Numbered from the stretch's first letter, positions 8,439 to 16,665 are shown. The stretch: DNA of 64,000 nt from Paenibacillus sp. HWE-109 (GCF_022163125.1 NZ_CP091881.1:1364001-1428000), one strand, 5' to 3'. Translations and numbers: made by a program. The notes: generated by a model from the letters alone, not told the origin.

Positions 8439-9485
8439 TTATTTGTTGTTTTTGATATCTTCCAATGCTTGTTTAATGTAAGTGTTATCAACGACTTTGG
8501 ATGGATCGACCAGTTTGTTGATCGCTTTTTCATTGAGCAGGAATTGAGCGAGTTCTTGCTGGCCTTTTACGAAATCATCAGAAACCGGCAGAGTCGCGAA
8601 GCTGACATTTTTGATGACAGATTTGACCACGTCTGCATTGAGTTTTGTACCTTCAGAGTAAATTTTCACAGCTTCATCGAAATTCTGATTTTGCCATTGC
8701 AAGGTTTTCTCCAGTACTTTTAAGTAGGCTGTAACTAGCTCGGGATGCTCTTCAGCGAATTTGGTACGGGCCACATGGAAGGCTGGGCTAATGTAGTTAA
8801 TGTTAGAGCCGTCAGCAAGTACAGTCGCGCCGTCGTTGACCACGGAAGTAGACAGGTAAGGCTCTCCAATGGCCCAAGCATCAACGGAACCGCTGATGAA
8901 AGCCGCTTTCGCATCGTCGGCAGTAAGCTGAATAGTTTGAATATCTCCAGGCTTCAAGCCCGCTTTATCAATCAATCGGAATAACATATCGTAGCCGCTG
9001 GTTGCTTTGGCAACGGCAATTTTTTTGCCTTTTAATTGTTCCACGCTTTTAATTGCGCTGCCTTTTTGAACGAGCAAGGCATTGTTTTTGGACCCTGTGC
9101 TGCCAACGGCAATTTCTTTGAACGGGATGTCTGCCATTTGTGCAGTAATAACAGGCGTATTGCCCGTTACAGCCAAATCAAGGCGATTCGTAAGGATGGC
9201 ATCAAATTGGGGCGGTCCGCCTTGCACCTCGAGCCAGTTCACTTTGGCGTTATGTTTGGCAAACTCCTCTTCAAACCATTTCTTTTGCTGTGCTAAAACT
9301 AGCGGAGCCACGGCGTGCTGAACACCGATGTTCACGACAACTTCTTTTTGCGAAGCCGGTGAACTTGAGCTAGGGCTTGGCGCAGTGCTGCTGGATGCAG
9401 TAGGGCTTGGCTTGCTGCCGCATGCGGACAAAACAAGTAATAAACTTAGTGTCAAAGCAGGAACGGCAATTTTTGATAATTTCAT
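8439..9485 (-). CDS. ABC transporter substrate-binding lipoprotein, SsuA/TauA type
   Basis: A 348-residue exported lipoprotein. The signal peptide ends in the lipobox LSAC (Cys22), followed by a Ser/Pro-rich linker and an NMT1/SsuA-like periplasmic-binding fold (VNIGVQHAVAPLVLAQQKKW near residue 51). It is the promoter-proximal gene of the leftward operon and should deliver a sulfonate, taurine or similar anion to the permease at 6604-7389. An AAAGGGAG ribosome site precedes ATG. The divergent LysR gene and an inverted repeat at 9521-9541 suggest control of this promoter. Confidence 0.9.
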   Translation of the reverse strand: MKLSKIAVPALTLSLLLVLSACGSKPSPTASSSTAPSPSSSSPASQKEVVVNIGVQHAVAPLVLAQQKKWFEEEFAKHNAKVNWLEVQGGPPQFDAILTNRLDLAVTGNTPVITAQMADIPFKEIAVGSTGSKNNALLVQKGSAIKSVEQLKGKKIAVAKATSGYDMLFRLIDKAGLKPGDIQTIQLTADDAKAAFISGSVDAWAIGEPYLSTSVVNDGATVLADGSNINYISPAFHVARTKFAEEHPELVTAYLKVLEKTLQWQNQNFDEAVKIYSEGTKLNADVVKSVIKNVSFATLPVSDDFVKGQQELAQFLLNEKAINKLVDPSKVVDNTYIKQALEDIKNNK

Positions 9486-9520
9486 AAGGAATCTCCCTTT
9501 CTAATCTTGAAGTAGTTAAA

Positions 9521-9541
9521 GTTTACTATATCCGAGTAAAC
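9521..9541. promoter_or_regulatory. Probable LysR-type operator
   Basis: Perfect inverted repeat GTTTACT (9521-9527) and AGTAAAC (9535-9541) with a 7-nt spacer, containing a T-N11-A core. It lies between the divergent binding-protein and LysR genes. A second palindrome, GTTATAATGATATAAC (9559-9574), lies nearer lysR. Binding is inferred from position and symmetry. Confidence 0.6.
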
Positions 9542-9603
9542 AAGTATATTAACTATGTGTTATAATGATATAACTTCAGGTTATGGCAAAAAGGGGTTTA
9601 GCT

Positions 9604-10509
9604 ATGAATATTGAGCAATTAGAATATATTGTTAATATTGCAAGGACAGGGTCGATATCGACAACCGCTGAAATCATGCATGTATCTCAGGCAGGGATTA
9701 GTAAAGCCTTAGCGAGGCTGGAAAGAGAAATTGGCTTTGAGCTTTTTGAACGTACGCGAATAGGGACGATGCCTACGGACCGTGGGAGAATCATTATTGA
9801 GAAGGCAAATGAGGCGCTCCTGAAAATTCAAGATGTCAGGGATGCCGTGCTTATGCAGAATGACCACATCGATGGTGAGGTCCGCTTGTCTGTGAGCCCG
9901 AATTTCATGGCGGTATTACCGAAGTCTATTGTTTCCTTCAAAAATTACTATCCCTATGTTCGTTTAGAAATCACGGAGAAAGATTCCATTGATATTATCG
10001 AGGACATTAAGCAAAATAAAACGGACATGGGTTTGATTTATTTGAATCATGAGCCTAAAGTTACGGAAGATCTGTGGTTGACGAAGATGTTCGAATCGAG
10101 GGTAGTCGTATGCGTAAGCAAACATTCATGGCTCGCTTCCAAAAGCAGCGTTACCCGAAAAGATTTGATTACACAACCGTTTGTCAGTATAAACGGGAGC
10201 TTTTCAAAGCGTTACATGGAGCAATTCAAGGAGAAATATGGCCCGGTCAACATTATTTTCACATCCAACAATCAAGAGGTTCTGAAGCGAACGATCGCGG
10301 AGGGGGCAGCCATCGGTATTTTCATTGAATTTAGCATTAAAAAGGATCCGCTTATTACGAGTGGTGAAATTGTAGCCATTCCTCTGGTGAGCGATGAGAG
10401 CAATATCGTAACTTTTGGCTGCGCACGATCCAAGAAGCAGAACTTCCCAAGAACGCACCAAGTATTTTTGAAATATTTATTAACCGAAATTCATTCGCTC
10501 GAAAAATAA
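9604..10509 (+). CDS. LysR-family transcriptional regulator
   Basis: A 301-residue regulator with an N-terminal winged helix-turn-helix (MNIEQLEYIVNIARTGSIST, then VSQAGISKALARLEREIG) and a C-terminal LysR substrate-binding domain. ATG at 9604 is preferred to ATG at 9583, because it gives the canonical N-terminus and has AGGGG upstream. It is divergent from the binding-protein/dehydrogenase/permease operon and convergent with the ATPase gene, which fits a local regulator of the transporter. The effector may be a sulfur compound or the transported acid; this is inferred from neighbours. Confidence 0.9.
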   Translation: MNIEQLEYIVNIARTGSISTTAEIMHVSQAGISKALARLEREIGFELFERTRIGTMPTDRGRIIIEKANEALLKIQDVRDAVLMQNDHIDGEVRLSVSPNFMAVLPKSIVSFKNYYPYVRLEITEKDSIDIIEDIKQNKTDMGLIYLNHEPKVTEDLWLTKMFESRVVVCVSKHSWLASKSSVTRKDLITQPFVSINGSFSKRYMEQFKEKYGPVNIIFTSNNQEVLKRTIAEGAAIGIFIEFSIKKDPLITSGEIVAIPLVSDESNIVTFGCARSKKQNFPRTHQVFLKYLLTEIHSLEK

Positions 10510-10534
10510 AAAAGATCCGCCTCAAGGGCGAATC
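10506..10534 (-). terminator. Terminator of the leftward ATPase gene
   Basis: GATcCGCC and GGCGaATC form a stem with one mismatch. On the minus strand the stem is followed by a T run (A run 10508-10513 on the plus strand). It occupies the convergent gap with the LysR gene. Confidence 0.6.
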
Positions 10535-10542
10535 GGTATGGT

Positions 10543-11307
10543 TTAAATGGAGTAAGCGGGTTCCATCTCTTCATGTCCGCCTAGGGCGTACAGCACGCGT
10601 TTGCGATAGTCCATGAAAGAGGTGGACACACGAGTACGAGGATGCTGCAGCTCAATCGGAATAATTTCCTTAATTGTTCCGGGTTTGGCCTCCATGACGA
10701 CAATGCGATCGGCCAAAAAGATGGCTTCATCAATATCGTGAGTGACAAGCAGCATCGTCATCCGGTGCTCGCGCCAAATGTCTAGCAGTGCTTCCTGCAT
10801 ATGGTTCCGGGTAAAAGCATCGAGAGCTCCAAAGGGCTCATCCAGTAAAAGAAGCTGCGGCTGATGCATGAGTGCGCGCGCTATTGCCACCCGTTGGGAC
10901 ATTCCGCCTGAAAGCTGTTTGGGGAAAGCCTTCTCGAAGCCAGTCAACTTGACTAATTCAATCACTTTATTTACTTGTTGCCTGACGGCGGGATCTTTTA
11001 AAGATAAATTAGCTGCTATATTTTTCTCAACCGTTAACCAAGGGAACAAGCGGTGTTCTTGGAAGATGAATCCTTTTTCGATACTTGGCCTGGTTACAGG
11101 TTGACCGTCTAAGAGGACAGAGCCCTCATATTTGACGTCCAGTCCAGCGGCAATTTTCAACATAGTGCTTTTACCACAGCCGCTTGGACCAATAATGGCT
11201 ACAAACTCATCCTGTTTTAATTCCAAATTTACATTGCGCAGTGCTTGGACCGTACTTTCCTTCGAAACAAACGTTTTGTTCACATTCATAAATGTCACAT
11301 TCGCCAT
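10543..11307 (-). CDS. ABC transporter ATP-binding protein, SsuB/TauB type
   Basis: A 254-residue ATPase. Visible motifs are Walker A GPSGCGKST near residue 40, signature LSGGMSQRVAIARAL near 135, Walker B LLLLDEPFGALD near 157 and switch histidine THDIDEA near 190. The sequence type matches nitrate/sulfonate/taurine ATPases. It should energise the permease at 6604-7389, although the LysR gene separates the two. It has its own GAGGTGA ribosome site and presumably its own promoter upstream of 11307. Split placement of the ATPase gene is unusual for an ssu-type operon. Confidence 0.9.
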   Translation of the reverse strand: MANVTFMNVNKTFVSKESTVQALRNVNLELKQDEFVAIIGPSGCGKSTMLKIAAGLDVKYEGSVLLDGQPVTRPSIEKGFIFQEHRLFPWLTVEKNIAANLSLKDPAVRQQVNKVIELVKLTGFEKAFPKQLSGGMSQRVAIARALMHQPQLLLLDEPFGALDAFTRNHMQEALLDIWREHRMTMLLVTHDIDEAIFLADRIVVMEAKPGTIKEIIPIELQHPRTRVSTSFMDYRKRVLYALGGHEEMEPAYSI

Positions 11308-11486
11308 GCTGATTTCACCTCGTGTGTAGGAGCTTGAACAATTGGAGTTATATGAGTTGAAATCTTAATTTAAGTATTGTTGAAAGTCAAGGGAAATCTT
11401 TTGGTCGATGATTCTTCCAGTCATGTATAATAGGGTTAAACCAAGGATTGGTTTTTCAAAGCACCCCAATTGAAAGGATGATTCCA

Positions 11487-12101
11487 TTGTTCAAGAAGTT
11501 TGCGGCAGATGCATTAGGTTTAAGTGATATCGGGAAAGTAATTAGCCCTAGTGATTTTGACAAGGTAGATTCAGATGATTATGTGATGCATGAGGATGGA
11601 GAGAAAATTTTCTTCATCATCAAGTCGAAGAAGGACGAATACTGCTTTACCAACCTTGCCCTCATCCACCTTGATGGTGATAGTGCTATTAGCAGCAAGC
11701 GTGTGCTTAAGCGTTTCAGTTATCACACAAATGCAATTTCCAAAGTGTATATGGAAACGGCTGGAACGATCGATCTTGATGTCGAGATCAAGTTCATAAT
11801 TGGGGAAGTCAACTTCTCGATCGATGTGGACAAGAAGCAAATTGAGCAAATCAAAGACTTGTATAAAGCCTTAATTAATATTTCCGAGACAGTAGCACAT
11901 AATGAGCACTTGTATGATTACGCGAAGCAAAGCGTAGTTATTGCGAAGGAAGCGACAGGTCGAATCACAACGCAAACTACTTCCCCAGTAGCCCAATTCG
12001 ATGCCATTAACGAATCCGTCTACAATTGGTTGAAGGGCAAGCATTCTGAGTTGAAGATTAAGGATTTTGGATACATATTTGAACGTTATATTAACAATTA
12101 A
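11487..12101 (+). CDS. PH-domain protein, YvbH-like
   Basis: A roughly 204-residue cytosolic protein with a bacterial PH-like beta domain (about residues 20-125) and a helical C-terminal part resembling the YvbH oligomerisation region. The longer frame opens at 11448. I choose TTG at 11487 because AAAGG at 11474-11478 lies 8 nt upstream, and this gives the family-type N-terminus MFKKFAADALGLSDIG. The function of the family is not established. It stands alone between the leftward ATPase gene and a perfect terminator. Confidence 0.75.
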   Translation: MFKKFAADALGLSDIGKVISPSDFDKVDSDDYVMHEDGEKIFFIIKSKKDEYCFTNLALIHLDGDSAISSKRVLKRFSYHTNAISKVYMETAGTIDLDVEIKFIIGEVNFSIDVDKKQIEQIKDLYKALINISETVAHNEHLYDYAKQSVVIAKEATGRITTQTTSPVAQFDAINESVYNWLKGKHSELKIKDFGYIFERYINN

Positions 12102-12113
12102 ACGGTTATTCAT

Positions 12114-12149
12114 CAGGCTGTCGAGACTTTCTCGACAGCCTGAGCTTTT
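12114..12149 (+). terminator. Terminator of the PH-domain gene
   Basis: A perfect 13-bp stem (CAGGCTGTCGAGA/TCTCGACAGCCTG) with a 3-nt loop is followed by agctttt, 12 bp after the stop codon. Confidence 0.92.
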
Positions 12150-12173
12150 CCATGTAGGACAATATTGAAAGCA

Positions 12174-12220
12174 AGAGGCTGCCCTTAAGTCATGAAATTG
12201 ACTTTTGGGACAGCCTCTTT
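12174..12220. terminator. Second hairpin, terminator-like
   Basis: AGAGGCTG (12174-12181) pairs with CAGCCTCT (12211-12218), with further CCC/GGG and AAGTCA/TGACTT pairing inside and a short TTT after it. It lies just before the tandem repeats. Confidence 0.55.
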
Positions 12221-12284
12221 GTGTATGTGGTAACTGTTTACCACGATCGTTTGCGTTCCAAGGGTTCCGCCGACTTGTGCGGGA

Positions 12285-12462
12285 GGGAACTACAGTACGT
12301 TATTCTAGCCAAAATCGCCCATATCGCGGGGGTGAGGGAACTACAGTCCGCTATTTTGCTATTTCAAGGCAAACTTAGCTCATTTTGTGGAAATAAGACC
12401 CTGTAGTTCCGCTATTACTTTAGCATCCCCTCTATTTGCCTAGATAGCGTCCTATAGTTCCC
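12285..12462. repeat. 178-bp palindromic (MITE-like) element, copy 1
   Basis: Begins GGGAACTACAGTACGTTAT and ends ATAGCGTCCTATAGTTCCC, which are near-complementary ends. Nested inverted motifs GGGAACTACAG (from 12334) and CTGTAGTTCC lie inside, so the element can fold into a long imperfect hairpin. Confidence 0.85.
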
Positions 12463-12573
12463 TTACAGTCGCTTGAAAGAGGCCCATCCCCATAAAGGAG
12501 TCGGTTTTCTTATACGTGGTAACTGTTTACCACGATCGTTTGCGTTCCAATGGTTCCGCCGACTTGCGCGGGA

Positions 12574-12751
12574 GGGAACTACAGTACGTTATTCTAGCCA
12601 AAATTGCCCATATCGCGGGGGTGAGGGAACTACAGTCCGCTATTTTGCCAATTCCTGAGAAATTCAGCTCATTTCGTGGAAATAAGACCCTGTAGTTCCG
12701 CTATTACTTTAGCATCCCCTCTATTTGCCTAGATAGCGTCCTATAGTTTCC
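12574..12751. repeat. 178-bp palindromic (MITE-like) element, copy 2
   Basis: Nearly identical to copy 1, offset by 289 bp. The right end has ATAGTTTCC instead of ATAGTTCCC. Confidence 0.85.
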
Positions 12752-12862
12752 TTACAGTCGCTTGAAAGAGGCCCATCCCCATAAAGGAGTCGGTTTTCTT
12801 ATACATGGTAACTGTTTACCACGATCATTTGCGTTCCAAGGGTTCCGCCGACTTGCGCGGGA

Positions 12863-13040
12863 GGGAACTACAGTACGTTATTATTGCAAAAAGTGGCATT
12901 ATCGCGAGCGAAAGGGAACTATAGGGCGCTATTTTGCTATTTCCTGAGAAATTCAGCTCATTTCGTGGAAATAAGGCCCTGTAGTTCCGCTATTACTTTA
13001 GCATCCCCTCTATTTGCCTAGATAGCGTCCTATAGTTCCC
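12863..13040. repeat. 178-bp palindromic (MITE-like) element, copy 3
   Basis: Same ends and length as copies 1 and 2. Its left-centre part (TATCGCGAGC…GGGAACTATAGG) matches the dispersed copy at 16.7 kb better than copies 1 and 2. Confidence 0.85.
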
Positions 13041-13113
13041 TTACAGTCGCTTGAAAGAGGCCCATCCCCATAAAGGAGTCGGTTTTCTTATACGTGGTAG
13101 CCGTTTACCACGA

Positions 13114-13473
13114 TCATTTGCGTTCCGAGGGTTCTGCCGACTCGCCATCCCCATATAGCGCGTCCAAATGAGCCATATGGGCCACTCCCCAATCATTCAT
13201 AGCCTGTAATAAAGGGGTCATTTGTTGGCCGTAGGCCGTAATAGAATATTCAACTTTGGGAGGAATTTGGTGATAGACCTCGCGGTGTATGATATCGTGA
13301 TACTCTAATTCTCTTAATTGTTGAGTGAGCATTTTTTTTGTGATATCCGGGATTGCTTTTTGCAATTCGCTAAATCTCATTGTGCCATTTGAAAAAAGGC
13401 GAAGCAGGATAACAGGCTTCCATTTCCCAACCAGGATATCTAACGCTGTTTCAAATTTACAATAAGTAGTCAT
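13114..13473 (-). CDS. HxlR-family transcriptional regulator
   Basis: A 119-residue winged-helix protein of the HxlR/MarR-like family. CKFETALDILVGKWKPVILL at residues 5-24 and the following FSELQKAIPDITKKMLTQQL are the family pattern. It has a GGAGG ribosome site before ATG at 13473. Divergent from the DoxX-family gene 143 bp away, it probably controls that gene in response to redox or electrophile stress, as is usual for HxlR/DoxX pairs. The last nine or so codons (…SAEPSERK) are written in repeat sequence shared with the tandem array, so the natural C-terminus has probably been replaced. Confidence 0.88.
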   Translation of the reverse strand: MTTYCKFETALDILVGKWKPVILLRLFSNGTMRFSELQKAIPDITKKMLTQQLRELEYHDIIHREVYHQIPPKVEYSITAYGQQMTPLLQAMNDWGVAHMAHLDALYGDGESAEPSERK

Positions 13474-13616
13474 TAAATTCGCCTCCGTTCCTTTAACTTC
13501 CTAAGGTTTATTTTTATATACTATGTTTATTTTAAGTGCCTACTTCCCAAAAAGTTACCCTGCAAAATATTATATACCTAGGCGTTGAAGATGCACAAAC
13601 AGGGGGCAAACGAATC

Positions 13617-13970
13617 ATGAATATCGCGTTATGGATTGTGCAAGGGATTTTAGCAATCATTTTTATTTTTTCTGGATGGATGAAGGCGTTTCAGTATGAG
13701 AAAGCACAAGCGTCCTGGCCATGGGCGAAGGAAGTTTCGCGAGGGTTGGTTTTCTTTATTGGAATAGCCGAATTGCTCGGGGTACTTGGGTTAATTTTGC
13801 CTCAAGCGACGAATATTTCACCGGCGTTGACGCCGATTGCCGCAATCGGGATTGCCACAATTGTAGTTTTGGGAGCCGTATTCCATGCCAAGCGTAAAGA
13901 GTATCAAGAAATTGGCGTGAATATCGTTTTCTTGGCGTTAGTCTTATTTGTAGTAATCGGTCGCATGTGA
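13617..13970 (+). CDS. DoxX-family membrane protein
   Basis: A 117-residue protein with four hydrophobic segments (about residues 3-22, 44-62, 70-90 and 98-115) and the family pattern FIFSGWMKAF…GIAELLGVLGL. ATG at 13617 is chosen because AGGGGGC lies just upstream; the longer frame from 13536 would add an unusual polar leader. The role of DoxX/DoxD-like proteins is poorly defined (quinone or redox stress). The divergent HxlR gene is its likely regulator. An IS3 remnant begins immediately at the stop codon. Confidence 0.85.
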   Translation: MNIALWIVQGILAIIFIFSGWMKAFQYEKAQASWPWAKEVSRGLVFFIGIAELLGVLGLILPQATNISPALTPIAAIGIATIVVLGAVFHAKRKEYQEIGVNIVFLALVLFVVIGRM

Positions 13971-14116
13971 GAGCCATAGAATCATTGTGCAGCATTTTAA
14001 AAGTTTCTAGAAGTGGCTATTACAAGTGAATACAACGTGAAACTAGCGCCCGTAAAGCGCCTAAAGCTCTGGAAAAGCAGATTCGAAGTCCAGCCGGAGA
14101 GAAGAAAGTGAAGTAA
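13970..14116 (+). pseudogene. Remnant of an IS3-family transposase (OrfB N-terminal part)
   Basis: The frame reads IESLCSILKVSRSGYYK, stop, IQRETSARKAPKALEKQI. This is the typical N-terminal part of IS3/IS150-type OrfB transposases, with the usual Trp codon changed to TGA. It begins at the last base of the DoxX stop codon and ends at TAA 14114-14116. The rest of the element is missing, so it is a decayed fragment and a likely insertion or deletion scar. Confidence 0.8.
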
Positions 14117-14133
14117 AGATAGAAAGAAATGAG

Positions 14134-14178
14134 CCCCTGTTGAAGCAATTGCTTTAACAGGGGTTTTTGCTGTTTTTT
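14134..14178 (+). terminator. Rho-independent terminator
   Basis: CCCCTGTT…AAGCA pairs with TGCTT…AACAGGGG, followed by TTTTTGCTGTTTTTT. It terminates rightward transcription from the DoxX gene and IS remnant. Confidence 0.88.
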
Positions 14179-14256
14179 AATCACTTTTCAATTTCATTAC
14201 TTTTTTGCTGATGGTACTATATAGCTATCATAATTTCGAAGGTGGACTGAAACGAA

Positions 14257-15111
14257 ATGAAGATGAAGATAGAATATGACAATCCCATTCCAATTAATGC
14301 TTATCTTTGGTGTCCTAAACCGTATCTGCAGCCTCTTCATTTTCATTCAAGTTTGGAAATGGGCTATTGCTTGGAAGGCAAAGGGCAATTTGTTTTTGAA
14401 AATAAGCAGTACGAGGTTAGCAAAGGTGATGTATTTATTGTCAATAATACGGAACTCCATATAGCACAATCTGCTCAGCATGATCCAAGCCGATATATTT
14501 TTGTTAATTTCGACCCTAGTCTCTTCCTGGAAGAAGATGAAAGATTATTGCTGCCATTTGCTTATCGGTCTGAGAGATTTGAGAATCATATAGCAGCTGG
14601 GACAGCGCTTGCACAGAAGATAGGGGCATTAATTCAGCAGATTTATGAGGAGCTAAACACGAAAGATGAGGGTTATCTTACAATTTCTCGCTGCAAATTG
14701 CTGGAGCTGGGTGTTACATTGCTTCGCCATTATAGGAATACTTTCAGCAAAGAGCAATGGCTAAAAATGTCCAAATCCCAGCGTGAGATCAAAGAGATGA
14801 TGCTATTTGTCAAAGAAAAGTATCTTGAGCCCCTACAGCTTACAGATGTTGCCGCTCATCTAGGCTGGAGCAATGCGCGGACAAGCCGCTTGTTCAAGGA
14901 GCATACAGGGAGCAGCTTTTTGAATTACCTGACACAGCTGCGCATTAGCGAAGCCAGGAAACAACTTGTCACTAACCTTGATAGTATCGCGGACATTAGT
15001 TTTTCCAGCGGGTTCCAGAGCTTGGCGTCCTTCTATCGAGCATTTAGTTTGGTCGTCGGAATGTCTCCTCAGGAATATCGCAAACAATTTGGCGTTAATC
15101 AATTATTTTGA
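14257..15111 (+). CDS. AraC-family regulator with N-terminal cupin
   Basis: A 284-residue regulator. The N-terminal part (HFHSSLEMGYCLEGKGQFVF near residue 28) is an AraC-type cupin sensor. The C-terminal 100 residues carry two helix-turn-helix units (LTDVAAHLGWSNARTSRLFKEH, then ISFSSGFQSLASFYRAF). An AAGGTGG site precedes ATG. The stop nearly abuts the ADP-ribosylglycohydrolase frame, whose probable start is 83 bp further on, so the two are likely co-transcribed. The ligand is unknown; sugar or nucleoside signals are typical of the family. Confidence 0.9.
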   Translation: MKMKIEYDNPIPINAYLWCPKPYLQPLHFHSSLEMGYCLEGKGQFVFENKQYEVSKGDVFIVNNTELHIAQSAQHDPSRYIFVNFDPSLFLEEDERLLLPFAYRSERFENHIAAGTALAQKIGALIQQIYEELNTKDEGYLTISRCKLLELGVTLLRHYRNTFSKEQWLKMSKSQREIKEMMLFVKEKYLEPLQLTDVAAHLGWSNARTSRLFKEHTGSSFLNYLTQLRISEARKQLVTNLDSIADISFSSGFQSLASFYRAFSLVVGMSPQEYRKQFGVNQLF

Positions 15112-15194
15112 GAATTCGGAAGGAAATTGAGAGGATTGGAAGAGGCCAAACCATTATAATGAGCTTAAATTCTTTCAAAAAAGGTGGAATCACG

Positions 15195-16589
15195 ATGGCT
15201 GGCTGGGAAAAATTAAAGGAAATTGTCAATTTAGAAATCGTCCAAAGGGGAGAAGAAGGTTGTGATGTAAGTGGGTTTCAAGCGAAGTGGATCAAGGCTG
15301 GAGATGACGAAGCGAAGTTGATGGAAGTTTATCAGCAGTTGATGGAGCTTGAGATTGGTGCGGATTTTAAGTTTATTGAGCCATCTGATTTGCCAGGTAT
15401 TCTTGCGATGCGCCCGGAAGGACCTAGAAGAATAACTGTGGATAAGTCAGAGGCAGAATGGCTAAATCAATTTCAGGGTGCGTGGCTCGGCCGAAGTATT
15501 GGATGTGCATTGGGTAAACCGCTTGAGCAGGGACAATTTATGGGGGGAAGCGGCGGGAGAGCTGGCTGGAAGAATATTGAGCTGTGGTTTAAAGGAGCAG
15601 ATGCTTGGCCAATTAGCGGATATACGCCAGGGAGTTCACGGGCGTCTGTTGAGTATGGATTGGAACTAAGTCACTGGTGTCATAAAAGCTTCAAGGAAAA
15701 CATTCAGTTTATGGAATCAGACGATGATATACGTTATACCGTGTTAGGCTTGATTCTTTTAGAGGAAAAAGGATTGGATTTTGATTCTTGGGATATTGGC
15801 AAATTGTGGCACATGCACCTCAGCTACCAGCAAGTATGTACAGCAGAAACGCAATCTTATTTGAATTTCGCTCAGGTGACATCACATATGAATGATAGCA
15901 AACCGGAGGACTGGGCACAGAAGAGTGAATGGGTGCGAACATGGTTAAACCCGTATCGTGAGTGGATTGGCGCACAAATCAGAGCGGATAGCTTTGCTTA
16001 CGGCGCTGCGGGGAATCCAGAGCTTGCAGCAGAATTAGCTTGGCGGGATGCTTCCTTCTCCCATGTAAAGAACGGCATTTATGGGGAAATGTTTGTGGCA
16101 GCAATGATTGCAGCTGCTTTTAATGAAACTGATAATGAACGTATTGTGGAAATCGGGCTTAGTGAAATCCCTAGAGACAGCCGACTGGCTCATGATATTC
16201 GAAAAGCTGTAGAAATCGCACGCGATGCTGTTGATCAATTGGATCTTGTCGATCGTATATGGGAAGCGTTCAAGCAATATCATTCTGTCCATACGAACAA
16301 TAACGCAGCATTAGTTGCGGCTTCGCTCATCTTTGCGAAGGACGATTTTGAGCTGGCTGTTACGACAGCGGTTCTAGGCGGTTGGGATACAGATTGCAAC
16401 GGAGCTACAGTTGGATCGATAATGGGGGCGAAGCTAGGGGCAGATAAGCTTCCGGCTCAATGGGCAGAGCCGCTTAACGATAAACTATACGCAGAAGTGA
16501 CAGGATTCCATCCCATAGCTATTTCGGATTGCGCCAAACGCAGCTATGAGGTGTTTAAGAAGATATCTGCTGAAATTGGGCGGAAATAA
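15195..16589 (+). CDS. ADP-ribosylglycohydrolase-family protein
   Basis: A 464-residue protein. Family signatures are the early loop FQGAWLGRSIGCALGKPLE (about residue 94), the acidic metal site in DDDIRYTVLGL (about 178), and the C-terminal block GGWDTDCNGATVGSIMGAKLG (about 396), which carries the paired Asp residues binding Mg. Members remove ADP-ribose from proteins or other acceptors, and some act on ADP-ribose-like small molecules. ATG at 15195 has AAAGGTGG upstream; the longer frame from 15108 overlaps the AraC stop and lacks a ribosome site. An N-terminal extension of about 90 residues is not typical of the minimal domain. Its pairing with an AraC regulator suggests catabolism of a small ligand rather than a toxin-antitoxin role. 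Confidence 0.85.
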   Translation: MAGWEKLKEIVNLEIVQRGEEGCDVSGFQAKWIKAGDDEAKLMEVYQQLMELEIGADFKFIEPSDLPGILAMRPEGPRRITVDKSEAEWLNQFQGAWLGRSIGCALGKPLEQGQFMGGSGGRAGWKNIELWFKGADAWPISGYTPGSSRASVEYGLELSHWCHKSFKENIQFMESDDDIRYTVLGLILLEEKGLDFDSWDIGKLWHMHLSYQQVCTAETQSYLNFAQVTSHMNDSKPEDWAQKSEWVRTWLNPYREWIGAQIRADSFAYGAAGNPELAAELAWRDASFSHVKNGIYGEMFVAAMIAAAFNETDNERIVEIGLSEIPRDSRLAHDIRKAVEIARDAVDQLDLVDRIWEAFKQYHSVHTNNNAALVAASLIFAKDDFELAVTTAVLGGWDTDCNGATVGSIMGAKLGADKLPAQWAEPLNDKLYAEVTGFHPIAISDCAKRSYEVFKKISAEIGRK

Positions 16590-16665
16590 GCGTATTTAGC
16601 TTGCTTATGTATCTCCCAGCATGTAATTGTAGAGAACCTAGCCGCGACAGCAGGCTAGGTCTTTT
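16588..16665 (+). repeat. Repeated terminator-bearing unit, copy A
   Basis: About 75 bp, from AAGCGTATTTAGCTTGCTT through TCTCCCAGC to the hairpin CCTAGCC/GGCTAGG, matches a second copy at 43988-44067. Both copies begin at or next to a TAA stop codon. Confidence 0.75.

Larger units (their letters stand above)
12227..13143. repeat. Three tandem 289-bp repeats plus a partial fourth reaching into the HxlR gene
   Basis: The marker TGGTAACTGTTTACCAC recurs at 12228, 12517 and 12806, then as a variant at 13095: an exact 289-bp period. Each unit has a 178-bp palindromic element and a 111-bp linker. The linker part TTTGCGTTCC…GGTTC…GCCGAC of the fourth, partial copy forms the last nine or so codons of the leftward HxlR gene. 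Units 1 and 2 are most alike. Unit 3 differs around 12885-12920, where it resembles the separate copy at 16.7 kb. Short ORFs inside the units are not credible genes. Confidence 0.95.

Noticed and set aside
12221..12947. Three 61-codon plus-strand ORFs inside the tandem repeats
   Set aside because: They lie in the palindromic repeat units, two start in the linker copies with no ribosome site, and their sequences follow the repeat rather than any protein pattern.
12227..13143. Tandem array considered as CRISPR
   Set aside because: Units are 289 bp and near-identical throughout, with no short repeats separated by unique spacers and no cas genes.
15195..16589. ADP-ribosylglycohydrolase with neighbour as a toxin-antitoxin system
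   Set aside because: No ADP-ribosyltransferase-like gene is adjacent; the neighbour is an AraC regulator.
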